From NCBI RefSeq assembly GCF_030159995.1, contig NZ_BSNM01000003.1:310001-374000 (forward strand): a stretch of 64,000 bases of DNA. The letters run 5' to 3'. A model generated the notes under the pieces. It was given only the letters and a program-made list of their open reading frames with translations. It had not been told where the DNA came from and ran no database searches. The stretch's first letter is position 1; every line of letters begins with the position of its first letter. This document shows, one piece after another, positions 1 to 8,561 of this stretch. Made by a program: the position numbers and the translations under genes. This DNA is from Litoribrevibacter albus. Its GTDB lineage: Bacteria > Pseudomonadota > Gammaproteobacteria > Pseudomonadales > Litoribrevibacteraceae.

Positions 1-524
1 AGGTCGCGGTGGATCAGACCAGTATGCGTCGTAGAACCTTTGCGGTTGAACGATCGGTTCATGAGGTGATCACAACCTTGCACAGTGTCTTGAAGAAACA
101 TGATCACTCCATCTCTGTTCAGATTTCACAAGCACTTCATATTGATAACTATCCAGGTCCGTTTGATCAGGTCATAACGAATCTCATCAATAACTCGGTG
201 ATTCATGGGTTTAGGGACATCACTGCCGGAAAGATTATTATTACGGCTCATGTAGAGCTGGTTGAGGGAAGAGAGATGATGATTCTCGAATTTATGGACG
301 ATGGTGCTGGTGTTCCGTCAGACATTCAGGATCGTATCTTCGAACCTTTCTTTACAACACGTGCAGAAGATGTTGGCAGTGGAATGGGCTTGTATCTGAT
401 TAAAAATATTGTGGAAAAAGATTTGAGAGGGTCGATCAGTCTGGATAAGACTTATACGATGGGGGCTAAGTTTATATTGAGCGTACCAACCGTCTTTGAA
501 CAGAATGAAGCAATGATAAGTTAG
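1..524 (+). CDS. Sensor histidine kinase, C-terminal ATPase domain (5' end outside window)
   Basis: The reading frame is open from the first bases, so this is the 3' end of a gene that begins upstream. The visible part is a HATPase_c domain: an N-box (NLINNSVIHGF), a G1 box (DDGAGVP), an F-box-like FEPFFTT and a G2 box (GSGMGLYL) come in the usual order. These bind ATP and phosphorylate a conserved His that lies in the missing part. The in-frame GTG at 9 is unlikely to be the true start, because a kinase needs its dimerisation/His domain. The sensory input and the partner regulator are outside the window. Confidence 0.85.
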   Translation, partial: VAVDQTSMRRRTFAVERSVHEVITTLHSVLKKHDHSISVQISQALHIDNYPGPFDQVITNLINNSVIHGFRDITAGKIIITAHVELVEGREMMILEFMDDGAGVPSDIQDRIFEPFFTTRAEDVGSGMGLYLIKNIVEKDLRGSISLDKTYTMGAKFILSVPTVFEQNEAMIS

Positions 525-590
525 ATGTGGGTTATCACCTCGAATGGCATATCTGGCCTGAACTACTACAGCTATTTCAACTAATCGATA

Positions 591-824
591 TTAGTCTTCG
601 GTTGGATTTGCCTGTGCTTTTTCCCGACGTTTTTGCTCGACAATTTCTTTGCGCTTTTTACACAAATCAATTACCCGCATTTTTTGTACTGGCGTCATAT
701 CATTCCAGTTGAAGCGCTCATTACGACTGCGATAACAACCAAGGCAGTAGCCCTTGGAGTTTGTCGTGCAGACTCCAATGCATGGACTGGGAACGGGGAA
801 TAATTCAAATTGAGTTGGTTTCAT
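591..824 (-). CDS. DUF1289 small Cys-rich protein
   Basis: A 77-residue protein with the DUF1289 signature PCIGVCTTNSKGYCLGCYRS at about residues 14-33, followed by ERFNW and a basic, charged C-terminal helix (KKRKEIVEQKRREK). The four spaced cysteines could bind a metal or an Fe-S cluster, as proposed for this family (E. coli YdhL type), whose function is unknown. The length is normal. It lies convergent to the kinase gene and apart from the following patatin gene. Family assignment is confident; no function is claimed. Confidence 0.85.
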   Translation of the reverse strand: MKPTQFELFPVPSPCIGVCTTNSKGYCLGCYRSRNERFNWNDMTPVQKMRVIDLCKKRKEIVEQKRREKAQANPTED

Positions 825-930
825 AATGTATTCAGCGTTTTCATTTAGTTTAGCCTCTTTGAGATGATAAATGTATAGTGCGTGTGCACATTCAGGCGGT
901 TAACATTTAGCCTTATTCATGGAGAATTTT

Positions 931-2004
931 ATGAGTCTTGAGCTTTTTGCAGGTAAATTGGCTTATCAACGTATCAAGGAAGAGGGGCTGTCAGCTCAAC
1001 AGGTCAAGCTTATTGTGGGGGCGTCTGGTGGGCCTAAGTGGCTAGTACTGAGTAAGCTGGATCAGTATCTCAATGATGAGTTCTTAAAAGAAACTCAACA
1101 ACCCATTGAATTGATTGGTTCGTCCATTGGGTCGTGGCGTATGTCTTGTTACGCCCAAGAGCATCCATCACAAGCGATTGAACGTTTACGAGATGCGTAC
1201 TCAACCACGGATTATCCAGGCAAACCAAGCCCAAAAGACGTGACCGAGAGTGCTCAGAAAATCCTGGATCATGCTTTAGGTAAACAAGGCGACAGCCACA
1301 GTCATCATTCGTATATTGTGGCTAACAAACAACGACCATTGCACGTCGTAACGGTTCGAAACCGTCGATTATTTAATCACCATTCTCACCTTGTGCAAGG
1401 GGTTTCCATTGGCTTGGCGGCTGTGGGCAACCCGATGTCGAGTCGAGTGGTGGAGCGTTTGTTTCCCCGCGTGGTATTTTCCCAGTCAACCGAGTCATCG
1501 CCGTACCGACATGTTAATGTGAAGGAACAGATTCAGTTGAATGCTGATAATCTGGCGCCGGCATTGATGGCGTCCGGGGCCATTCCGTTTGTGTTGGAAC
1601 CCATCAAGGTTCCGGGGTCAAAAGCTCGTTGGCATTGGGATGGTGGATTAGTGGATTATCACTTCGAAGGGCCGTTTAAGACGGAACAGGATCTGGTGTT
1701 GTATCCTCATTTCTTTCCAACCTTAATCCCAGGTTGGTTGGATAAAGCCTTGCCGTGGCGACGAGTGAAGCCGGATCATTACGATAATGTGGTGGTCATG
1801 TGTCCTTCGCATTCATTTATCCAATCCTTACCTGATTCGCACATTCCTGATCGAAAGGATTTTACCGCTTACGATGGTCCGACACGCATTAAGCAGTGGC
1901 AGCAGGTGATCAAGCAGTCTGAACAACTGGTGGATGTGTTGCATGAGAACCTGATCAAGGATGGCGGCCGGAGTTTAGTTAGACCTCTTGAGCAGATGTC
2001 TTAA
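931..2004 (+). CDS. Patatin-like phospholipase family protein
   Basis: About 357 residues. It has the patatin elements: a glycine-rich oxyanion loop GASGGPK (residues 30-36), the nucleophile elbow GSSIG with Ser65, and the dyad aspartate in WDGGLVDYHF (Asp237). Members use a Ser-Asp dyad to release fatty acids from lipids. There is no signal peptide, so it is probably cytoplasmic. An in-frame ATG at 919 exists, but GGAGA at 921-925 sits at ideal spacing for the ATG at 931, so I take 931. It stands alone on this strand; its neighbours at 2110-4467 are convergent. The natural substrate cannot be told from sequence. Confidence 0.85.
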   Translation: MSLELFAGKLAYQRIKEEGLSAQQVKLIVGASGGPKWLVLSKLDQYLNDEFLKETQQPIELIGSSIGSWRMSCYAQEHPSQAIERLRDAYSTTDYPGKPSPKDVTESAQKILDHALGKQGDSHSHHSYIVANKQRPLHVVTVRNRRLFNHHSHLVQGVSIGLAAVGNPMSSRVVERLFPRVVFSQSTESSPYRHVNVKEQIQLNADNLAPALMASGAIPFVLEPIKVPGSKARWHWDGGLVDYHFEGPFKTEQDLVLYPHFFPTLIPGWLDKALPWRRVKPDHYDNVVVMCPSHSFIQSLPDSHIPDRKDFTAYDGPTRIKQWQQVIKQSEQLVDVLHENLIKDGGRSLVRPLEQMS

Positions 2005-2109
2005 TAAACCCGGGTTTCTGTATTTAATGTGTCACTTTAGTGGAGGCCGGAGTAGAAGTGTCCGGTCCTTCAAGGTTTGTTGCTTACGCTGATTGCTTGC
2101 TGGTTATTG

Positions 2110-3129
2110 CTATTGAATCTGTAAGACGACCTTGCCTAATGTCTTACCAGAGCGTAAGCATTCGATGGCCTCATGAGGCTTTTCAAATGGGAATTGATGA
2201 CCTACATGTGGCGGTGAGATTTCGACGGCCATCATGTCTTTCACCAAAGCGCGCATGAGTGGCATTTGATCCCACAACCAAATCAGATTAAACGCCATAA
2301 CGGATTTGTTTTCGCTGATCATATCCATCACATCGTATCTTGGACGCAACAGATATTGTTTCGCAGCCTTCAGGTAATTGGGGCGTTTTTTACCCGGTGT
2401 GAATTCGGCGGCGCCAAACACAACCAAACGGCCCATAGGCTTCATCGCTTTATAGCTGGCGGTTTGAATATCACCGCCGATAGCGTCCAGAATCAGATCG
2501 GGATGTAGATCGAGGTTCCGAAGTTGGCGGTGGAAGTTCTCTTCTCGAACAAAACTGTGTTCAAAGCCCATCGATTTCAGGAACTCAACTTTGTTTTGAG
2601 ACGAGACAAAACCGATCGGGCAGGCATCCAGTGCTTCACATAACTTCATGGCCTGAAGACCAACGCCTCCACCTGCGCTTTGAATCAATACTTCTTGCTG
2701 AGGTTTCAGGTTGCCCAATTCTTTGAGGGCATACCAAGCCGTAAGCGTTTGAACCAGATAAGCTGCACCTTGATCAAAACTCCAGTCTTCCGGAAGCGGC
2801 TGTAACTGATCTACATCCACATCAATGGTGTCAACATAGCCACCAAAACGGGTAACGCCCATGACTCGGTCACCGACGGAAAAGTCAGTAACTTCTTCGC
2901 CTACTTTCTCAACGATACCAGCATATTCAAGCCCAGGAATGAAGGCGCCTTTTGGCGTTGCAGAATAAAGACCGGTGATCGCAAAGATGTCGGCAAAGTT
3001 CAAACCGACGGATTTAACCGATACACGAATATGGTCTGACGCTAATGCTGGCATATCTTCGGTTTGAAGCGTCAGACGTTCAATATTACCGGCTCTTGGC
3101 GTTTTCCAAATCCTTCTTTGCTGAGTCAT
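2110..3129 (-). CDS. MDR/zinc-type alcohol dehydrogenase family (quinone oxidoreductase-like)
   Basis: A 339-residue medium-chain dehydrogenase/reductase. The N-terminal GroES-like fold carries GLEYAGIVEKVG and GDRVMG; the Rossmann part has the NADPH-binding loop IQSAGGGVGLQAMKL at about residues 149-163. No structural-zinc cysteine cluster is seen, so it belongs with the zinc-free quinone oxidoreductase/VAT-1-like members that reduce quinones or enones with NADPH. An AGGA site precedes the ATG. It is followed upstream on the same strand by the beta-lactamase-family hydrolase gene at 3199-4467, about 70 bases away, so they may be co-transcribed. Substrate unknown. Confidence 0.85.
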   Translation of the reverse strand: MTQQRRIWKTPRAGNIERLTLQTEDMPALASDHIRVSVKSVGLNFADIFAITGLYSATPKGAFIPGLEYAGIVEKVGEEVTDFSVGDRVMGVTRFGGYVDTIDVDVDQLQPLPEDWSFDQGAAYLVQTLTAWYALKELGNLKPQQEVLIQSAGGGVGLQAMKLCEALDACPIGFVSSQNKVEFLKSMGFEHSFVREENFHRQLRNLDLHPDLILDAIGGDIQTASYKAMKPMGRLVVFGAAEFTPGKKRPNYLKAAKQYLLRPRYDVMDMISENKSVMAFNLIWLWDQMPLMRALVKDMMAVEISPPHVGHQFPFEKPHEAIECLRSGKTLGKVVLQIQ

Positions 3130-3198
3130 CTTCCTGTCCTTAGGGCTTGTACTATGATCTTGTGTTTAGTGCTTGCTTTTTTGTGCTCGTTTTAGCGA

Positions 3199-4467
3199 TT
3201 AGGCACACTCTTGGTTAATAGTGTTCATTAGTTTTACTAAATAAGGGATATGGTGCGAAGCCAAGGCTAATCCGGTAGTCAGGATGGCTACAGAAATGTC
3301 TTTGTCTGGATCTGCCCAGCACATCTTATTGATCAAACCAATGTGGCCATAAGCGTTTTCAGTATTCTGGCCCCACATGCCAAATGGCTTTCCGCCTAGC
3401 ATAAGGCCAGCACTGTAGCGCATTGGGATCATCATGGTTCGGTCGAAGCTGCATTCACCAAACGGTTGCGTCGCACGAATCACGGTTTCAGGTTCAAGGA
3501 TTTGTTTGCCATTCCATTCCCCTTTGTTCAACAGCATTTGATAGAAACGGGAGATCTCTTCCGCTGAAGAGTAGAGATTGGCGGCGGGGATGGTGCAATC
3601 CATCCAGCGATAGTCGTTAGAAACTGTCGCTGCTTCCGGGAACGAGGCGCCAAGAGCTCGCTTCACTAACCAGGACATAGGGAAGGGCGCATTAGGCCCG
3701 GTGGCGTAGTTTTTAGCTACCTGATCGCGGTGCTCTTCGTCCAAACCAAAGGTGAAGTATTTCATGTCCATTGGTCGGCGGAAGTGTTCGTCTAAATAGT
3801 CGTCAATGGTTGTACCCATGACTTTCTTAACGACTTGCTGGAAAACAAAGCCGCCACTGATGGCGTGGTAAGCAAGTTTACTGCCATCGACGGTGATTGG
3901 TTTTGAATCACACAGCAGTTCCCAGACGCGGGCTTCATCGTAGATGGTATCCAGAGGCAAGCCTTTCGGAAGACCGGGAATGCCACCTCGGTGGGAAAGA
4001 ATCTGATGTAGGGTGATGTTGGCTTTGCCGTGTTTGGCAAATTCTGGCAGATAAAAACTGACCGGGTCCAACAAATTCACCGCGCCTTGTTCAGCCATTT
4101 TGTGCATGATCAGTGCGGTAACCGCTTTGGATGCAGAATACAAACAAACCGGCATATCCGCCGTAGCCACTTCTTTATAAGTGTGGGGCTGGTCGTCTGG
4201 GCCGTTGCCCTGTGCGTGGCCGATGGATCGATGCAGCAGAATGCGACCGTTCTTTCTCAAGCAGACGGTGATGGCGGGTTGGGTGCCTGTTTTATAAAGT
4301 TGCTCAACAGCGTGCCAGATTCGATCTTTTGACGTCTCATCGATGCCTACCTGCTCACCAAATTCTTCATCTGGCATGATGTGGGTGATTTGAGAGAGAT
4401 CAAAATCCGTCTTTGAAAGATGGAATGATTTTCGGATGATATCGAGGTTTGTTAATGAAAAAGACAT
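3199..4467 (-). CDS. Serine hydrolase of the beta-lactamase class C / EstB family
   Basis: A 422-residue protein with the class C serine-hydrolase layout. The nucleophile motif is SASK (Ser111/Lys114), a Tyr-containing second motif lies in LAYHAISGG near residue 203, and a third motif GHIG replaces KTG near the C-terminus. These features are typical of EstB-like esterases and conserved 'serine hydrolase' proteins rather than true beta-lactamases. No signal peptide is visible, so it is probably cytoplasmic, which also argues against antibiotic resistance. It sits just upstream of the MDR oxidoreductase gene on the same strand. Substrate unknown; an ester or lactone is likely. Confidence 0.85.
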   Translation of the reverse strand: MSFSLTNLDIIRKSFHLSKTDFDLSQITHIMPDEEFGEQVGIDETSKDRIWHAVEQLYKTGTQPAITVCLRKNGRILLHRSIGHAQGNGPDDQPHTYKEVATADMPVCLYSASKAVTALIMHKMAEQGAVNLLDPVSFYLPEFAKHGKANITLHQILSHRGGIPGLPKGLPLDTIYDEARVWELLCDSKPITVDGSKLAYHAISGGFVFQQVVKKVMGTTIDDYLDEHFRRPMDMKYFTFGLDEEHRDQVAKNYATGPNAPFPMSWLVKRALGASFPEAATVSNDYRWMDCTIPAANLYSSAEEISRFYQMLLNKGEWNGKQILEPETVIRATQPFGECSFDRTMMIPMRYSAGLMLGGKPFGMWGQNTENAYGHIGLINKMCWADPDKDISVAILTTGLALASHHIPYLVKLMNTINQECA

Positions 4468-4600
4468 GCTGCTTACGTGCTTCCTTATTGTTATTGGGCG
4501 TTTAAGTCCCTGGCTGTGGCTACGAAAATACTAGCTTGTTTGTCGATGCTTTACAGTGACTAATTAGGACATTCCTATCAATTTTTACCTGGCCTAGGGG

Positions 4601-5047
4601 CTAACTTGATTGGCTGTGAGTGGACAGCCGATCGGATATTAACCCCCAGAAACGCATTCCGTCATGGTTATTGAACACCCATCCCAGATGCGTTGTGCAA
4701 CTTTCACAGAGGATTAGCGTCCAATCAAATCCAGGGAACCAGGAGTGGGCAGATTGAGCGTCTCCTACTTCCATGCAATGCCATACCTGATTAAAACAGC
4801 GAAAGATGAATGTGAACCCATACGGGTTACATTGTATGTGTTCATTATTGCCATCCACGGCAATGGAAAATTCATCCTTTGTGATGATTTGCTGGCAGGC
4901 TTTGCAACAGATAATAAAATCGCGCTTCGGATCCACATGCTGTTCTTGCGGTTGTGAGGCGTTAGCTTTGACCTCGACAGCCTGTTTTTTCAACTGCTGA
5001 TTCCTGGAATGATCGAGAAACCTGGGTTGCTGATTTGATGGAGTCAT
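4601..5047 (-). CDS. CULT-domain (cereblon-like) zinc protein
   Basis: About 148 residues from the ATG at 5047; an in-frame GTG at 5113 would add 22 residues and I cannot decide firmly between them. The last 100 residues match the CULT domain, the thalidomide-binding fold of cereblon, also found as stand-alone bacterial proteins. Zinc cysteine pairs are C48-x2-C51 and C114-x2-C117. The ligand-cage segment HSWFPGFDW (101-109) and HLGWVF (120-125) supply the three cage tryptophans W103, W109 and W123, followed by FWGL. The N-terminal 40 residues are Gln/Lys-rich and probably disordered. There is no signal peptide. The physiological ligand of bacterial CULT proteins is not established. It is divergent from the START-domain gene. 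Confidence 0.85.
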   Translation of the reverse strand: MTPSNQQPRFLDHSRNQQLKKQAVEVKANASQPQEQHVDPKRDFIICCKACQQIITKDEFSIAVDGNNEHIQCNPYGFTFIFRCFNQVWHCMEVGDAQSAHSWFPGFDWTLILCESCTTHLGWVFNNHDGMRFWGLISDRLSTHSQSS

Positions 5048-5163
5048 ACACTTGCCGTGAGAGTATGTTTTCTGTCGGATATTCACAATACGGCCTATGT
5101 TAGCATTGCACACATTATAATAAACACTCTCAAGGAAAAGAGAGACATTTCAAAAGGTGAATT

Positions 5164-5838
5164 ATGTATAAACACATCTTAGCATCCGTTGTTCTGGCGG
5201 GCTCGGGATTAATAGCGGGTATGAGCTCAGCATTTGCAGCTGGCTGGACACTGGAAAAAGAAGACAATGGCATCAGTGCTTATACCCAGTTTTCTCAAGA
5301 ATTGGGTTATAACCGGGTGAAGTTAGAGATGGTGGTCGATGCACCGGTTGAATCTTTAGTGTCGATCAATACCGATGCAGATGGCCTGAACCAATGGATG
5401 GAAAGCTTCGATGAAGTCGAAGTTGTTAAGCAAGACGCCTGGTACGACTATGTGCTGTATGTCACTTATGATTTCCCGTTTCCATATCAAGATCGTGACT
5501 CGTTAAGTCGAACGTTGGTTTACAAAAAAGACAATGGTTCTGTGGTTGTGAAGTTCTTGTTGGCTGACGAGGGTAAGGCTCAATCGGATGACTATATTCG
5601 TATGGACTATATTGATGGTGCCTGGGAATTCATTCCGCTAGAAAATCATCAAACCAAGGTCGTTTATACCAGTTTGGTATCTCCGGGTGGGGAAGGGCCT
5701 AAGTGGGTGATTAATGCGTTTTCTTTGGATGTACCCTTTACATCGTTTGAGAACCTTCGTGAAAAATTGAAAACTTACCAGCCAAGAAATCTTTCTTTGG
5801 ATGAAGTTCCTATGGAGAGTGACCTGAGTTTGAACTAA
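5164..5838 (+). CDS. Exported START-domain lipid-binding protein
   Basis: A 224-residue protein with a clear signal peptide (residues 1-25, ending SSAFA) followed by a START/Bet v1-like fold: GWTLEKEDNGISAYTQ, then VDAPVESLVSINTDADGLN, then PFPYQDRDSLSRT, a typical START order. Such domains hold a lipid or sterol in a deep pocket; the bacterial exported members are thought to be periplasmic lipid carriers. A TATAAT at 5116-5121 lies 48 bases before the start codon and could be its -10 element, although I see no good -35. A stem-loop with a T-rich tail follows the gene. Ligand unknown. Confidence 0.8.
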   Translation: MYKHILASVVLAGSGLIAGMSSAFAAGWTLEKEDNGISAYTQFSQELGYNRVKLEMVVDAPVESLVSINTDADGLNQWMESFDEVEVVKQDAWYDYVLYVTYDFPFPYQDRDSLSRTLVYKKDNGSVVVKFLLADEGKAQSDDYIRMDYIDGAWEFIPLENHQTKVVYTSLVSPGGEGPKWVINAFSLDVPFTSFENLREKLKTYQPRNLSLDEVPMESDLSLN

Positions 5839-5852
5839 ACTTCGCTCTCTTG

Positions 5853-5890
5853 AAGAGTCACAAAATCATTGGGTTATGTGGCTCTTTTAA
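5853..5890 (+). terminator. Probable intrinsic terminator after the START-domain gene
   Basis: AAGAGTCACA (5853-5862) pairs with TGTGGCTCTT (5877-5886) over ten positions, with one G-U pair and a 14-base loop, and a T-rich stretch follows. It lies 15 bases after the stop codon and separates this gene from the small basic ORF at 5948. Confidence 0.6.
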
Positions 5891-5947
5891 TTCGCTATTT
5901 TTAACGAATAGCATTTACTAAACGAACCTAATAAATACAGAGGTTAT

Positions 5948-6154
5948 ATGTCTAAGAACAAAGGTGCTAAGAAAAAGTCACCAAACGCGATGACGAAAAC
6001 TGTCATCAAAGCAAGAAACCCATTTGCTCTGGATCCATTAATGAAAAAGGGTGGGGCGCACGACAAAACAGTTAAAGCAAAACGTAAATCATCTAAAAAC
6101 TTGCTCCGCAAGCAACTTGCGGAGCTTTCCCGTTCTTTCCTGAAGTTCTTCTAA
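5948..6154 (+). CDS. Small basic protein, ArfA-like organisation (hairpin inside its 3' coding end)
   Basis: A 68-residue, Lys/Arg-rich protein with a good ribosome site (AGAGG) before ATG 5948. The core RNPFALDPLMKKGGAH followed by a basic tract loosely recalls the ALLHDPLF plus Lys/Gly-rich pattern of the ribosome-rescue factor ArfA; similarity outside the DPL motif is weak. The striking point is a perfect 10-bp inverted repeat inside codons 52-60. In E. coli arfA, a hairpin near codon 55 causes transcript cleavage or termination before the stop codon, so functional ArfA is made only when tmRNA fails. The same geometry is seen here. ArfA identity is inference; an unrelated small ribosome-associated or nucleic-acid-binding protein is possible. 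Confidence 0.7.
   Translation: MSKNKGAKKKSPNAMTKTVIKARNPFALDPLMKKGGAHDKTVKAKRKSSKNLLRKQLAELSRSFLKFF
6103..6125 (+). terminator. Perfect stem-loop within the 3' end of the small basic ORF
   Basis: GCTCCGCAAG (6103-6112) and CTTGCGGAGC (6116-6125) are exact inverted repeats around a three-base CAA loop, followed by a pyrimidine stretch with broken T runs. It lies wholly within codons 52-60, about 27 bases before the stop codon. It could terminate transcription or be cut by RNase III, giving a message without a stop codon. Confidence 0.6.
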
Positions 6155-6246
6155 TTCCTGTCTACTGACAACTTTTCTTACTTCTTTCTATTCTGTTTCC
6201 GTTTTCTCTTTTATGTCTCAAGACGGAAAGCATCACCCTCTACACT

Positions 6247-8412
6247 CTAAAACCACGAGATTTCAGCGCCAATGTTGAATACGCGTCCATAATCGAGCAG
6301 TCCATTCTCAGAACCATAGTACGACGGTAGTGTGTTATCCCGATCAAACAGATTTGATACATCGGTGAATATTTCAATTTGATCGTTTAAGCGATGTTGA
6401 TAATGTAAGTCGGTTCGATAGTAATCACGGGCATCGTCGGGTGAACAATTTTCAGTAGGATCGCCCTCAGTGTAGTTCCACATGGCACGCTGCCAGAGTC
6501 CGACTTTTCCATCAAACGCAGTGAATTGATACTGCACGCCCAGATTGGTGATGACGCTTGGAAAGCCTTCATAGTCCAAACCGTCAGTCTCATTCTCACT
6601 TTCAACGTAAGATGCGTTGAGTGTGGTGCTCCACTGATTGATCAGCCAGGTATGGGTTAACTCAACCCCCCAGGCTTTGTTGTTGTTAACGTTCTTGTAG
6701 ATATTGGATGTGCCCTGACCACTTGGAATCAGGGCAATGGCTTTATCCCAATCACTGGTGAAGACAACCAGTTCGGTTTGATGGTGTTTGGTGCTATGGA
6801 TTAAAGCCCATTCATAGGTGTCTATGGTTTCTGGTTTGAGATTCTCGTTCTGAAGCACGGTGGTTTGTGATCCATCGCGTTCAATGGCCGTCGGTGCTCT
6901 AAAGGCATGGCCGTACATGAGTTTGGTCGTTAATGATGGGGAAATAGTATAGATCGCCCCTAAGCGCGGGGATGTATGTGACCCGACATCGGAGTAATCA
7001 TCCCAGCGAACGCCATAAACCAAATGCAATGCATCGTCCATAAAGCCTGTCTTGGCTTGAAAAATTAGGTGCCTGATGTTTCGGGAATCCCCTTGATATG
7101 GGTTGTCGTAACGGTTACGAGTGAAGCCGTCGGGTGTGATTCGGTGTACCCGTGAATCATTAACGGACTGTCGATCGTAACCCAATCCGACCAACCACTG
7201 GGTATTCAGATGCTGATTGTCTTGTTTGACGCGTAGATTGGCTCCAAGACGGTCTTCATCAGCTGATTGATAGATGGTGTGTGGGCAAAATACTGGATTT
7301 CGTGTGTCAGTGTCTAAAGTAGATTTACAAGGGTACACGACGCCGTTCAATGTGGTCAGCTCTGTTGGGTAGTGGTTTGAATCGTATTCCCAATCCTGAT
7401 GACTTTCCCAGTAATACGCTTGAGCGTGAACGATCACATCATTGCTTAGGCTTTGTTCATAGGAGGTCGTCGCCAGGATGAAATCTGAATCGTTATTGGT
7501 GATGTCTCCCTGCCGTGCAAGGCTGGTGCTTTCGACATCGAAGTAATCGGGAATGGTTTGAAAGAACTGTGTTCCGATGCCTTGATATTCATTTGCATTG
7601 AACTGATTGGCAAAGGCTTTAAAGGTGAAAATGCCTTGCTCAAGCTCTCCATTCGTCAAACTTAAATAGGCGGAGCTATTTTCATAGCCCTGATCCCGAG
7701 CGCTTTCGTTTTCGCTGCCATCAATCGGATCTGTGTATTGGAATGCCAGTTGATGGTTATCTTCTTTTCGATAGGCCAGGCCGAAGTTAACTTGGGTCAG
7801 TCCGGATTGCCAGCCCGAGGTCATGGAGCCTTGTTGATAGAGCGGATCACCCAAGGCGGTGCGTGTTTTCAGGTAATCACCCTGGTCTTTTTCCAGGTTA
7901 TAGGAAACCACACCATGAAAGGCATCTGTGCCATAGAGTGCAGAACCTGGGCCTCGAATCATTTCTATTCGATCCATGAAGTCCAGTTCCATGATGGCTT
8001 TATCATAAGCGGTGGCTGCATAGACGTAGGAGTTTAACGGTACGCCATCCAGAGAAAACGCCACGCCACGGACGGACAGTTCAGTCGCGTAACCACGAAT
8101 AGCAATGGTTTCGCCACCACCCCAGGTTGTTGTTGTGTGAACCGATGGGACCGCTTCGAGTACATCGCTAATGCGTCGGCTGCCACGGGCTTCCCAATCT
8201 TCTTGGGTTATGACGGACACAGAAGAAGCAACATCAAGTGCACTTTCTTCAAATAAAGAGGCGACGGTAACCTTGATGTCCATTAAGTCTTCAAGACTTA
8301 ATTCCAGAAAGTCATCAAAGCTTTCATCTACGCTTTCAGGTTGATCAGCAAAAACAAGGGAGGTGGTTACTAAACTTATAACAACGGCTAAAACACGGTT
8401 CGCGATATACAT
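6247..8412 (-). CDS. TonB-dependent outer-membrane receptor
   Basis: 721 residues with a signal peptide (about 1-22, ending LVFA), then an acidic LSLEDLMDIKVTVAS segment like a TonB box/N-terminal extension. The plug domain (SVSVITQEDWEARGSRRISDVLEAVPSV cut here as separate motifs; DRIEMIRGPGSALYG) is followed by a long beta-barrel ending in the terminal aromatic strand ISWF. Members import scarce ligands such as siderophores, cobalamin or glycans using TonB energy. The sequence does not show the ligand. There is no adjacent transporter or TonB gene; it is convergent to the small basic ORF. A second receptor of this kind lies at 49697-51769. Confidence 0.9.
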   Translation of the reverse strand: MYIANRVLAVVISLVTTSLVFADQPESVDESFDDFLELSLEDLMDIKVTVASLFEESALDVASSVSVITQEDWEARGSRRISDVLEAVPSVHTTTTWGGGETIAIRGYATELSVRGVAFSLDGVPLNSYVYAATAYDKAIMELDFMDRIEMIRGPGSALYGTDAFHGVVSYNLEKDQGDYLKTRTALGDPLYQQGSMTSGWQSGLTQVNFGLAYRKEDNHQLAFQYTDPIDGSENESARDQGYENSSAYLSLTNGELEQGIFTFKAFANQFNANEYQGIGTQFFQTIPDYFDVESTSLARQGDITNNDSDFILATTSYEQSLSNDVIVHAQAYYWESHQDWEYDSNHYPTELTTLNGVVYPCKSTLDTDTRNPVFCPHTIYQSADEDRLGANLRVKQDNQHLNTQWLVGLGYDRQSVNDSRVHRITPDGFTRNRYDNPYQGDSRNIRHLIFQAKTGFMDDALHLVYGVRWDDYSDVGSHTSPRLGAIYTISPSLTTKLMYGHAFRAPTAIERDGSQTTVLQNENLKPETIDTYEWALIHSTKHHQTELVVFTSDWDKAIALIPSGQGTSNIYKNVNNNKAWGVELTHTWLINQWSTTLNASYVESENETDGLDYEGFPSVITNLGVQYQFTAFDGKVGLWQRAMWNYTEGDPTENCSPDDARDYYRTDLHYQHRLNDQIEIFTDVSNLFDRDNTLPSYYGSENGLLDYGRVFNIGAEISWF

Positions 8413-8561
8413 TAGGTTCAGTTTTATTATTTTTACGACATTAATCCTTCATAATAGTGAGAAAGTCGTATAAAACAAGCGTTCTTTAGTGAACTGTATT
8501 TAAATCAGTAGCTTACATTTATTGTTGTGCTAGCTTGTTGGTTGCTGTCGGTATTTTGTCA

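Noticed and set aside
527-712. Forward 61-codon frame after the kinase gene
   Set aside because: It lies mostly opposite the DUF1289 gene, whose family match is clear, and has no ribosome site.
2006-2017. Perfect palindrome AAACCCGGGTTT after the patatin gene
   Set aside because: It has no loop room for a stable hairpin and no T tract, so it is not called a terminator.
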